DNA from: Metabacillus litoralis | Lineage (GTDB): Bacteria > Bacillota > Bacilli > Bacillales > Bacillaceae | DNA: 64,000 bases | Reading direction: 5' to 3' | NCBI RefSeq assembly: GCF_007994985.1 | Contig: NZ_VOQF01000006.1 | Coordinates: 372,001-436,000 of the forward strand | Shown here: one piece after another, positions 55,860 through 64,000 of the stretch | Layout: every line of letters starts with the position of its first letter | How positions within the stretch are numbered: the first letter of the stretch is position 1 | Translations under genes and position numbers: made by a program | The notes under the pieces: model-generated | What the model was told of the DNA's origin: nothing | The model's database searches: none | Seen by the model: the letters and a program-made list of their open reading frames with translations, nothing else

Positions 55860-56085
55860 ATGAAAAAGAGTAGTACATGTTAGTAGCATTTAAAGAGAGC
55901 CTGTGTTTGCTGTGAACAGGTAATGTCTAATATGGAATGGACTTTTGAGCTTCTGTGCAGAAACTAGTATGTGCAGACGTGTTCTTGCGTTAAAGAATAA
56001 AGTTGATTTCTACTATTAGAAATAAGTAGGGTGGTACCGCGGTCCATCGTCCCTATATTTTGGGGCGAGTGGGCTATTTTTTATG
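55860..56085 (+). promoter_or_regulatory. T-box riboswitch (tryptophan) upstream of trpS
   Basis: AGGGTGGTACCGCGG at 56028-56042 is the canonical T-box sequence, and the upstream leader has the structured stem I (GAGAGCCTGTG, GAACAGG). TGG codons at 55933 and 55938 near the expected specifier loop agree with sensing uncharged tRNA-Trp. The antiterminator is followed by a terminator stem (GTCC.. / GGGC) and T6. Confidence 0.93.
56042..56084 (+). terminator. T-box terminator of trpS
   Basis: GTCCATCGTCCC pairs with GGGCGAGTGGGC through several G-U pairs and an internal loop, followed by TATTTTTT. It shares the T-box sequence with the antiterminator. Confidence 0.7.
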
Positions 56086-56103
56086 GATTTTTAGATGATA
56101 TGA

Positions 56104-57123
<1,020 letters not shown>

Positions 57124-57131
57124 TAAGTAAA

Positions 57132-57174
57132 AAAGTCAGACCCCTCTCAAAATTGAGTGGGGTCTGACCCTTTC
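57132..57174. terminator. Terminator between trpS and yjbA
   Basis: GTCAGACCCC and GGGGTCTGAC form a 10-bp stem between convergent genes, with CTTTCCTTT on the plus side. Confidence 0.7.
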
Positions 57175-57176
57175 CT

Positions 57177-57932
57177 TTAATTCACTTTTGATTCATGCTC
57201 CATATCCCATAGCTTTTCAAAAAAGGGTTGTCCCTTTATAAGTCGTTCACATAATTGAATATGCTTTGGAGACCATCCGTATAAGGTTTCTTCATATAAT
57301 TGATTCCAAACCTCGTTAAATTCTCTTTGCTGGATATCCTCATATTTCGTTGGATTCCACTCAGTGTACCAATATTTAACTTCGGCTGCATTTTTAGTAG
57401 CTTGTAATTGATCAAGAGCCATAAATAATAGCTGTTTTAATTGTCTTTCTTTTCTTGTTAAACCCCTCATATGCTCTGGGGACAAAGACAAGATATGATA
57501 TTCCTTTGCCGCTGATTCATCTTTCATGATTTCAGTAGAATATTCTTCAGCCTCAATATCCTTTACCATTTCGAACACTAATTGCTCTTGTCTGGGAATA
57601 ATTCTACTTTTACGTATTGGAATTGTATAGCCAATTGTATCTACGGCAATTATTCCAGTTCCATCAGTCACAACAAAACAATAGTCTAATTGAATTCTTT
57701 CATGGTTTTTTCTAATATAAGATTTTTGAAAAATATCCTTCATTAGACCAGGTGGTAACTCAGCTAAGTTATTTTCTATGTAGTCAAAAAGCAATGAATT
57801 AACCTTTAATAGTGGAACCTGATCAAGGAGCTCAACGCTGTCATCTTTTCTCCATTCATGGAAATGACATACATTGTACCCATTCTCTTCACCTTCAAAC
57901 CAATTTACCCAAACATCATGAAGAAATAACAT
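57177..57932 (-). CDS. yjbA: YjbA, UPF0736 family protein
   Basis: The 251-residue soluble protein begins [29 protein letters not shown], which matches B. subtilis YjbA closely. Function unknown. The ATG at 57932 follows GTGAGGG; an upstream frame adding [11 protein letters not shown] is not preceded by a site. In B. subtilis it also stands next to trpS. Confidence 0.9.
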   Translation of the reverse strand: MLFLHDVWVNWFEGEENGYNVCHFHEWRKDDSVELLDQVPLLKVNSLLFDYIENNLAELPPGLMKDIFQKSYIRKNHERIQLDYCFVVTDGTGIIAVDTIGYTIPIRKSRIIPRQEQLVFEMVKDIEAEEYSTEIMKDESAAKEYHILSLSPEHMRGLTRKERQLKQLLFMALDQLQATKNAAEVKYWYTEWNPTKYEDIQQREFNEVWNQLYEETLYGWSPKHIQLCERLIKGQPFFEKLWDMEHESKVN

Positions 57933-58147
57933 TTTTTTATCCCTCACTTCAGTACCATTTGTCAAACAGTATAGGCAAAAAATAGAAAGTCTATTCGCTT
58001 AAAAATATATAATCTAGTATTTTTTTATCATTGAATACTTGTCCATATTTCATTTTATGTGGAATAAGAGAGAAATATTCAATGTATTAGTTGTACTCTG
58101 TTTAACATAATTGAATACCCCTGACTCTTTATTCCATAAAAAAGCTA

Positions 58148-58915
58148 TTACAAAAATTCATCAGCATCAATTGCTAGTAGCTGTTTAGTATTCTTGTTTG
58201 TATCATCCATGTATTTTTTCACTAAATAATAGCCCACAGAATAACCCAACATAGAAGGATAAAGTCCTGTACCAAACATTAGCTGCGAAAATTTTGGGTT
58301 ATCTCGAGTGATTTCTTTATTAGGTAGTATAATTCTATCTAAGAACCTTTCGCATTGTTGATCTGTGTATCGTTTTGTCCAAGACGCTAAAGCTTCCTCA
58401 TCACCAAGTTTCTCTCTTACAGCATTTTCTGCTAACCCCTCCATAATCATCGTATCAATTATTGTAAAGCTATTTTCCTTTTTCGAAACAGCTGCTAAAC
58501 GACTAACATGATGATACTCATGAATCAGAAGAGATTTTATATGAGTCTTTTTTACGCCCGTTGATAAAAACAGAAATAATTTATTATGAAATGCTAAACC
58601 GGTTCTACCATAATATTCGAATTCAATTTTACGATTAGTTTGCTCACAAGGAAAAATAAAAATAGGCACATCAGGCCCTCCCCATTCTTCTTTCAATGTT
58701 ACTTCCAACTGTTTAACATATCTTAAAATGTGATCCTTCTCAACTCGTTCAATCCATTTATCAATATTGGTGGAATGATTATACATACCGAAAGTTTGTA
58801 AGTATTTAGCGATTTCACCATCTGTCATGTTTGTGAAATATCGAGCTAATTTTTTATAAATATCTTGATGAGACGATGCTTTTTTCAACCACTCTACTGT
58901 ATCAACTACACTCAT
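58148..58915 (-). CDS. yjaZ: YjaZ-like DUF2268 zinc metalloprotease
   Basis: The 255-residue protein has a zincin motif, SLLIHEYHHVSRLA (HExxH) near residue 150, with a glutamate further on (MIMEGLAENAV) as a possible third ligand. This is the DUF2268 layout. It has no signal peptide. In B. subtilis yjaZ lies beside fabF, as here. GGAAGGGGCGC precedes the ATG at 58915. Substrate unknown. Confidence 0.85.
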   Translation of the reverse strand: MSVVDTVEWLKKASSHQDIYKKLARYFTNMTDGEIAKYLQTFGMYNHSTNIDKWIERVEKDHILRYVKQLEVTLKEEWGGPDVPIFIFPCEQTNRKIEFEYYGRTGLAFHNKLFLFLSTGVKKTHIKSLLIHEYHHVSRLAAVSKKENSFTIIDTMIMEGLAENAVREKLGDEEALASWTKRYTDQQCERFLDRIILPNKEITRDNPKFSQLMFGTGLYPSMLGYSVGYYLVKKYMDDTNKNTKQLLAIDADEFL

Positions 58916-59009
58916 TATCAGCGCCCCTTCCACAGATATTGTATGAACTGGTTAATGTAGTTGTGTGGCTTAATTTTTATTGTGGAATTGAGATGAGCTT
59001 TTTGATGAG

Positions 59010-59490
59010 TGTTGATTGTTTTCTTTAGCTCTTCATTCACTTGATGAGGGACTTTGGTGATCGAGTTTCGGCTACTAATGGGTTTCACTTGTGTAAATGG
59101 CAAGCTAACGATGTACAATTTTGATCGTTTATTAATGTACTAAAATTTATTAACATCTTCTTTTTCTAAGTGATCTGTAATTTTGAAAGAAGGCCCAACA
59201 ATATTCACGACTGTTGCGTTGTGTAGAACACAATCTAATATTGCATTTCCTAATTTAATTTCCAGGAACATCGTATCTCTTTACTTATGTCCTTCATTAG
59301 CTCTATGACGGGCTTCAGTGTTACAGGATCTCCTACTTATGGGCTTCACTACCACAATGACGTGCTTTACTGATCGAGTTTCCGCTGATTATGTGCTTCT
59401 TCACTCGCTCAATGACGTCCTTTTGTAATCAACTTACAGCTGCTAAAGGACGTAATTCCTTAAAGTACGTCCTTTAGCACCCACTTTTCA
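59010..59490 (+). repeat. Degenerate ~52-bp repeats, cluster 2, around an IstB relic
   Basis: A unit at about 59050-59098 (TGATCGAGTTTCGGCTACTAATG) recurs at about 59369-59400 (TGATCGAGTTTCCGCTGATTATG). Between 59286 and 59470 units end in CTATGAC, CAATGAC and CTCAATGAC followed by G(G/T)(G/C)CTT. The phrase CTCAATGACGTCCTTTTG mirrors CTATGACGACCTTTTG of cluster 1 at 37.9 kb. A hairpin of CTAAAGGACGTA/TACGTCCTTTAG ends it. Non-coding. Confidence 0.65.
59140..59271 (-). pseudogene. C-terminal relic of an IstB-like IS21 helper ATPase
   Basis: A 43-codon stretch encodes LGNAILDCVLHNATVVNIVG, then PSFKITDHLEKED. It resembles the C-terminal AILDRLLHHATVINIxGxSYRL block of IS21-family IstB proteins. 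No Walker A/B part, istA or IS ends are seen nearby. It lies within the cluster-2 repeats. I infer a decayed insertion sequence; the match is short. Confidence 0.6.
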
Positions 59491-59496
59491 TCGGAC

Positions 59497-59537
59497 AAAA
59501 AAAAGCATGAATTCACTAATTGAATTCACGCTTTTTT
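59497..59537 (-). terminator. Intrinsic terminator after fabF
   Basis: On the minus strand AAAAAGCGTGAATTCA and TGAATTCATGCTTTTT form a stem (one bulge), followed by more T. Confidence 0.88.
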
Positions 59538-59544
59538 GAAATCT

Positions 59545-60786
59545 TTAAGCTTTAAACTTTTTAAATATAATCGTAGCGTTATGTCCACCAAATCCTAATG
59601 AATTACTTAACGCAGATTTAATTTCCCTTTTCCTAGCTTCATTTGGTACATAATCTAAATCACAATCTGGATCAGGTGTTTCTAAATTAATAGTTGGTGG
59701 AATGATTCCTTCTTTTATAGCTAATATGCTTAGAATGGCCTCAACACCACCTGCTGCACCTAATAGATGACCAGTCATCGATTTTGTAGAACTGATCGCA
59801 AGGTTTTGTGCATGCTCGCCAAACACTTCTTTTATAGCAAGTGTTTCGAATTTATCATTATAAGGAGTACTTGTTCCATGAGCATTAATATAATCAATGT
59901 CAGCCACATTTAGTCCACTGCCATCAATTGCCTGTTTCATGGCTCTTGCTCCACCTTCACCGTTTGGTGCTGGTGCTGTAATGTGGTGGGCGTCACCTGT
60001 AGCTCCGTATCCAACAATTTCAGCATAAATTTTCGCACCACGAGCTAATGCATGTTCAAGCTCCTCTAAAACGATAATTCCCGCTCCTTCTCCCATAACA
60101 AATCCATCACGATTTTGATCAAATGGGCGGCTAGCTGTTTTCGGATCAGGATTTGTTGATAATGCTTTATTAGCTGAAAACCCAGCAAAAGACATTTCTG
60201 TTAAAGGTGCCTCTGCACCACCTGTTACCATCACATCTGCTTCACCGCGTTCAATAACTCGATATGCATCACCAATTGAATTTGTTCCTGTTGCACATGC
60301 TGTAACAGTACAAGAGTTAAACCCTTTTGCTCCTAAAGCAATTGATACTTGTCCTGTTGCCATGTCTGGAATTAGCATAGGAACAAAGAATGGACTAACA
60401 CGTCTTGGACCTTTTTCAAGTAATAATTTATATTGTTGTTCAAAGGTCTCCATTCCACCTATACCTGATCCAATCCATACTCCAACACGTGGAGCGTTTT
60501 CTTCTGTAATTTCTAAATTTGCGTCCTTTGCAGCCATTAAAGCAGCTACAACAGCATATTGTGTAAAGCGATCCATTTTTCTCGCATCTTTTTTATCCAT
60601 GTATTGCTCAATATTAAAATCTTTAAGCTCCGCTGCTACCTTTGCTGGATATTGCTCAGCATCAACTCTAGTTAATGGACCAACACCTGATATACCTTTT
60701 ATAGCATTTTCCCAAGTAGTTTGTACATCATTACCAATGGGAGTTAATGCACCTAATCCTGTAACGACAACTCGTTTTTTTTCCAT
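59545..60786 (-). CDS. fabF: FabF, beta-ketoacyl-ACP synthase II
   Basis: The 413-residue thiolase-fold enzyme elongates acyl-ACP. It has the catalytic Cys in [16 protein letters not shown] (~163), His in [11 protein letters not shown] (~302) and His in [10 protein letters not shown] (~339). The ATG at 60786 gives exactly the B. subtilis FabF length; an in-frame GTG just upstream is rejected. It follows fabHA by about 100 bp on the same strand. Confidence 0.96.
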   Translation of the reverse strand: MEKKRVVVTGLGALTPIGNDVQTTWENAIKGISGVGPLTRVDAEQYPAKVAAELKDFNIEQYMDKKDARKMDRFTQYAVVAALMAAKDANLEITEENAPRVGVWIGSGIGGMETFEQQYKLLLEKGPRRVSPFFVPMLIPDMATGQVSIALGAKGFNSCTVTACATGTNSIGDAYRVIERGEADVMVTGGAEAPLTEMSFAGFSANKALSTNPDPKTASRPFDQNRDGFVMGEGAGIIVLEELEHALARGAKIYAEIVGYGATGDAHHITAPAPNGEGGARAMKQAIDGSGLNVADIDYINAHGTSTPYNDKFETLAIKEVFGEHAQNLAISSTKSMTGHLLGAAGGVEAILSILAIKEGIIPPTINLETPDPDCDLDYVPNEARKREIKSALSNSLGFGGHNATIIFKKFKA

Positions 60787-60887
60787 GGATGACACCTCAC
60801 CTTAAAGTTAATTTCTCCTGCTTTTATAGCAACAGGGTTTCTACTCATTAGAATATACATGAAACAATTTTACAAAAACATTTTATA

Positions 60888-61820
60888 TCAGCGTCCCCAG
60901 CGTAACGCAATAGCTCCCCAAGTTAAGCCTCCACCAAAACCAACCATTACAATGAGGTCGTCATCTTTAATCTTTCCTGCCTCTACCTCTTCTACTAAAG
61001 AAATAGGTATAGATGCGGCAGATGTATTTCCATATTTATGAACTGTTTTAGACATTTTTTCTACCGGTAAATCCAACCGTTCTCTAGAAGCTTCCATAAT
61101 ACGAATATTTGCTTGATGAGGTATTAAAAAGTCAACATCCTCTTTACTTAAGCCCGCTTTTTCAAGAACATTAAGGCTCGATTCTCCCATTTGTCTTACC
61201 GCAAACTTAAACACTTCTCGACCATTCATGATAATGTACTCATCTTGATATAGATGTTTCCCACCTGTTCCATCAGCACCTAGCTCAAATGAAAGAATTC
61301 CTCTTCCCTCACTAACTGGTCCAATTACAGCTGCGCCAGCTCCATCACCAAATAATACAGCTGTATTACGATCATTCCAATCTGTGACTTTCGACAATTT
61401 CTCAACGCCAATAACTAACACATTTTTGTAGGCACCTGTTTCAATGAATTGTTTTGCTGTTACAACTCCATACATAAACCCTGCACACGCTGCACTGATA
61501 TCCATAGCTGCAGCCTTTGTAGCGCCTAATTTCTCCTGAAGCATACAAGCAATCGATGGAAACGGTTGATCAGGTGTAACAGTTGCAACTAAAATCATAT
61601 CTAATTCGTCAGCTGAAATCCCTGAATCGATAAGTGCTTTTTCTGCAGCAAAAAATGCCATATCTGAAGTATTGATTGATTCATCTGCAATTCGTCTTTC
61701 TTCAATACCTGTTCTTGTTCTAATCCATTCATCTGATGTGTCCATTACTTTTTCTAAATCTGCATTTGTTACAATTTTTTCAGGTGTGTATCGTCCAATA
61801 CCAATAAATCCCGCATTCAT
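60888..61820 (-). CDS. fabH: FabHA, beta-ketoacyl-ACP synthase III
   Basis: The 310-residue initiation enzyme condenses acyl-CoA with malonyl-ACP. Catalytic triad: Cys in [12 protein letters not shown] (~112), His in PHQANIRI (~237), Asn in YGNTSAAS (~267). In B. subtilis this paralogue (FabHA, YjaX) is also upstream of fabF. AAAGGGGTTGCACAT precedes the ATG. A FapR-type operator lies ~80 bp upstream. Confidence 0.96.
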   Translation of the reverse strand: MNAGFIGIGRYTPEKIVTNADLEKVMDTSDEWIRTRTGIEERRIADESINTSDMAFFAAEKALIDSGISADELDMILVATVTPDQPFPSIACMLQEKLGATKAAAMDISAACAGFMYGVVTAKQFIETGAYKNVLVIGVEKLSKVTDWNDRNTAVLFGDGAGAAVIGPVSEGRGILSFELGADGTGGKHLYQDEYIIMNGREVFKFAVRQMGESSLNVLEKAGLSKEDVDFLIPHQANIRIMEASRERLDLPVEKMSKTVHKYGNTSAASIPISLVEEVEAGKIKDDDLIVMVGFGGGLTWGAIALRWGR

Positions 61821-61896
61821 ATGTGCAACCCCTTTATTTTAATTCTCTATTTTAAATAAAATATCTATAACTACATATAAGGCTATTTAATATCAA

Positions 61897-61916
61897 TTAT
61901 TATGACTTGGTACTAA
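61897..61916. promoter_or_regulatory. Probable FapR operator upstream of fabHA-fabF
   Basis: On the minus strand TTAGTACCAAGTCATAATAA lies ~80 bp before the fabHA start. It shares 15 of 20 positions with the fabI site at 17976-17995 and fits the FapR operator core. A looser TTAGTAC...GACTA word lies at 61955-61970. Confidence 0.65.
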
Positions 61917-62032
61917 TATTATCTTATTCAAATATATTTTTCAATATTAATGTTTTAGTACTATCGACTAGAACTAGTATTTATATAAAACATAAGCTAT
62001 ATCAAAAAGAACTTTAGTAAGGAGGAATTAAA

Positions 62033-62341
62033 ATGGAGCTAGATGAGTTAAATATTAGTTCTAATGAAGAAAATATAGCTGAGGAAGAAGTGGTTGTTGA
62101 AAAAGAAACAGATTCTTCGTCAAAGCCTGTTGACCGCTTTTCACAATTAATGTTCGGATCAAGAAGTGTTTCTCAAAATCCCGAGCAAGAGCAAATACAA
62201 CCTAAACCGAGTGAGAAACAACAAGAAATAAATTACTTTACTTTAATGGAGCAAATTGATGACATTATGTTATCAGTTGAAAACCTTAAACCTATGCTAA
62301 AACAATTCGCACCACTATTAGACTATATTAAAAAGAAATGA
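62033..62341 (+). CDS. Small acidic protein, unknown function
   Basis: The 102-residue protein has an acidic N-terminal third (SNEENIAEEEVVVEKETD), the motif KPVDRFSQLMFGSR, a Gln/Pro-rich linker and a helical C-terminus (YFTLMEQIDDIMLSVENLKP). AAGGAGGAATTAAA precedes the ATG. The (D)RFSQLMFG phrase occurs in other small Bacillus proteins as far as I recall; function unknown. Divergent from fabHA, convergent with comZ. Confidence 0.75.
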   Translation: MELDELNISSNEENIAEEEVVVEKETDSSSKPVDRFSQLMFGSRSVSQNPEQEQIQPKPSEKQQEINYFTLMEQIDDIMLSVENLKPMLKQFAPLLDYIKKK

Positions 62342-62366
62342 TTTCTCTAATTCCCTTCAAATGCAG

Positions 62367-62398
62367 CCGAAAAAAAAGCTGCCAATGGCAGCTTTTTG
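62367..62398. terminator. Bidirectional terminator between the small acidic gene and comZ
   Basis: AAAAAAAGCTGCC and GGCAGCTTTTT pair around AAT between convergent stops. Confidence 0.85.
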
Positions 62399-62403
62399 AA
62401 ACC

Positions 62404-62583
62404 TTATGCGTCTTTTTTACCTAACTCATATGCTTCACCCATTACCTTAGTGAATAGCTCCATCATAGGCTGTAGCGTTTCCATCGACAATTCAATTCCT
62501 GATCCTTCAAGTTTTTCTTTCGCCTCAGGTAAATACTTCATTGCAATTTGCATAAATTCCATTGTTTTTGGATGCTGTTCCAT
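62404..62583 (-). CDS. comZ: ComZ, late competence regulator
   Basis: The 59-residue protein matches ComZ: EFMQIAMKYLPEAKEKLEGSGIELSME and ELFTKVMGEAYELGKKDA. In B. subtilis ComZ negatively affects comG expression. The ATG at 62583 follows TGGAGTGA; an in-frame GTG there is inside the site. It follows med, as in B. subtilis. Confidence 0.92.
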   Translation of the reverse strand: MEQHPKTMEFMQIAMKYLPEAKEKLEGSGIELSMETLQPMMELFTKVMGEAYELGKKDA

Positions 62584-62760
62584 TACAATCACTCCATTTC
62601 ATAATATATATTGCTTAACTAGTTGATTAGTAAAACAAGCATTTAATTCATAGGATAAATGATGCTTTTGTTGCTTTAACCACCAACATCAAAGTGCTAT
62701 AAATCAATGTTAAGCATAGTAATAATTAACTATCTTCATCATAAATAATATTTTGTTTAT

Positions 62761-63714
62761 TTACAATTGATTAGGTAGTAAGCCGCTCTCGATATACTCT
62801 TCAATATCTTTTTCAATCTTTAGACGAAAATCATCTTCTACTAAAGGGCTAAATTTCCCTAATGAAATAACACCATCTTGAAAGTCATAATATAATTCGC
62901 CACTTTCTAGATTTCCTTCATCAAAAGATCTTGCGACAACCTCATATAGTGTATCTATATGCTGAACAGTACTAGTCAAAACAGTACCTTTACCTAAATC
63001 TAATTGATCTGATACGAAACCAATTGCATAAAGTCCTTCTTCTTTTAATTTCTCAATTACAGGGATATTATATCCATCACCGGCAACATATACGATATCA
63101 TTTTCATTATCAATGAGTATATCTAGAAGGGTTAATGCGGTATCGGTGTCATTCCAGTTTTGAACATATTGGATATCTACATGGACATTTTCATTTTGAA
63201 AATAAGCTCCTTCAAAAAAGCCATCAACTTCTGGTTGCCATTCAAAAGCAGCAAGAACAGCTACTTTATTTGTTTTAGTCATCTCTCCAGCAACCATCCC
63301 ACCAAAAAAGCCCATGGCATGTGCTTCAAAGTTTAAGCTAGTAACATTTTCTCCCACTGCTTTTCCATTAAATAAAACAAAGTGAATGTCAGGAAATTCC
63401 TTGCTGATATTATTGAAATAATTTGCATACTCACTACCATGTCCAAAAATGAGATTCACTTCATTTTCTTGAAACTCTTCTATTGCGGAACGGATTTTCT
63501 GCTCTTCATTCATTCCTTCTTTATAAAAAACATCAACCCCAAATTCTGATTGTATCTTCAACAGACCTTTGTAGCCTTTCGATCCCCATACCTTATCATC
63601 AATCGTTTCAGGTACAAGTAATCCCACCTTTTGAAGATTTCCCGATGCTGCAGGTTGTCCACAACCAAAAAGCGCCAAAAGAATTATGAGGACAACACCT
63701 AGCTTTATATTCAT
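62761..63714 (-). CDS. med: Med, BMP-family lipoprotein and positive competence regulator
   Basis: The 317-residue protein has a signal peptide with lipobox LFGC (Cys 18) and a PBP type 1 / BMP-type domain (VGLLVPETIDDKVWGSKGYKGL, LIFGHGSEYANYF, GFFGGMVAGEMTKTNKVAVLAAF, DIVYVAGDGYNIPVI). Med in B. subtilis stimulates comK expression. The gene order med-comZ-(...)-fabHA-fabF agrees. Confidence 0.9.
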   Translation of the reverse strand: MNIKLGVVLIILLALFGCGQPAASGNLQKVGLLVPETIDDKVWGSKGYKGLLKIQSEFGVDVFYKEGMNEEQKIRSAIEEFQENEVNLIFGHGSEYANYFNNISKEFPDIHFVLFNGKAVGENVTSLNFEAHAMGFFGGMVAGEMTKTNKVAVLAAFEWQPEVDGFFEGAYFQNENVHVDIQYVQNWNDTDTALTLLDILIDNENDIVYVAGDGYNIPVIEKLKEEGLYAIGFVSDQLDLGKGTVLTSTVQHIDTLYEVVARSFDEGNLESGELYYDFQDGVISLGKFSPLVEDDFRLKIEKDIEEYIESGLLPNQL

Positions 63715-63792
63715 GGGTAATCATTCCCTTGCGTTTTTATCAATATATCTATATTTTATCTCTACTGTATTTATTTGTACAAGTATTTCCTT

Positions 63793-64000
63793 CTAATCCT
63801 CATTCTTATTTTCCTTCTTTAAATCAGAAATTTGTTTCTGTAACCCTTCTTCTATTGAAATACTTGATTCCACTTCAATCGTACAAAGTCCTTTTATTTT
63901 CTTATTCAGATTTTGTTTATCTTCTACAAATCTTATTGGTAGGCTATTTTCAGGATTCAAATCCTTTTTCATGGAAAAAGTATAAAACTTACTTTCAACA
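63793..64000 (-). CDS. C-terminal fragment of an unrecognised protein (runs off window)
   Basis: The minus strand is open from the window edge to a TAG at 63793. It encodes 68 residues including ESKFYTFSMKKDLNPENSLP and a lysine/glutamate-rich, probably helical end (EEGLQKQISDLKKENKNED). The upstream part is outside the window, so no family can be given. It would be transcribed toward med. Confidence 0.6.
   Translation of the reverse strand, partial: VESKFYTFSMKKDLNPENSLPIRFVEDKQNLNKKIKGLCTIEVESSISIEEGLQKQISDLKKENKNED

Noticed and set aside
58918-59118. 66-codon minus-strand frame upstream of yjaZ
   Set aside because: It runs through a unit of the cluster-2 repeats and has no ribosome-binding site.

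Overview
The window is AT-rich chromosomal DNA of a spore-forming member of the Bacillaceae. Several groups of genes point there: a full outer spore-coat cluster (cotX/V/W/Y/Z, cotO, spoVIF, yjcA, yjcZ-type), the Spx, MecA and competence genes, and long collinearity, in inverted orientation, with the med to yjcH part of the Bacillus subtilis chromosome. Gene names below follow that synteny. I see no phage, CRISPR array, rRNA or tRNA.

Layout. At 1-11 kb lie the end of a nitrate/sulfonate-type ABC transporter, yjcH-yjcG-yjcF, two YetF-like membrane proteins, a metallo-beta-lactamase-fold hydrolase, a PcrA-like helicase (YjcD), small sporulation genes and a PAP2/vanadium-haloperoxidase protein. 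At 11-18 kb is the spore-coat cluster, followed by an EAL phosphodiesterase and fabI. At 18-23.3 kb is a thiamine-thiazole operon (tenI-thiO-thiS-thiG-thiF-thiD) behind a TPP riboswitch. At 24-38 kb are ion transport (YjbQ-type antiporter, MgtE), a RodA/FtsW-family protein, PrpE, the yjbO-nadK-yjbM genes, yjbL, yjbK-yjbJ, truncated haemoglobin yjbI with spxH, and a small RNA closely resembling RoxS/RsaE. At 38-48.9 kb are pepF, coiA, cls, mecA, a TerC-family protein, spxA with yjbC, and a DUF4015 glycosidase-like protein. At 49-55 kb is the oppABCDF oligopeptide transporter. At 55-64 kb are T-box-controlled trpS, yjbA, a YjaZ-like metalloprotease, fabF-fabHA, comZ and med.

How the genes fit together. 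SpxA, its ClpXP adaptor SpxH and the ClpC adaptor MecA lie within 10 kb, which groups thiol-stress control with competence; CoiA, ComZ and Med add DNA uptake and competence regulation. FabI and FabHA-FabF carry matching FapR-type operators although they lie 44 kb apart. OppABCDF, PepF and perhaps a CodY site form a peptide import and degradation theme.

Non-coding content is unusually rich. It includes three copies of an approximately 345-bp element with terminal inverted repeats, shorter relics of it, a 125-bp inverted-repeat element between duplicated terminators, two clusters of degenerate ~52-bp repeats, an IstB (IS21) relic, a TPP riboswitch with a visible terminator/antiterminator switch, a Trp T-box and many intrinsic terminators. 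The least expected protein observation is that the YjcD helicase begins with a cysteine/histidine module like the one that begins CoiA.
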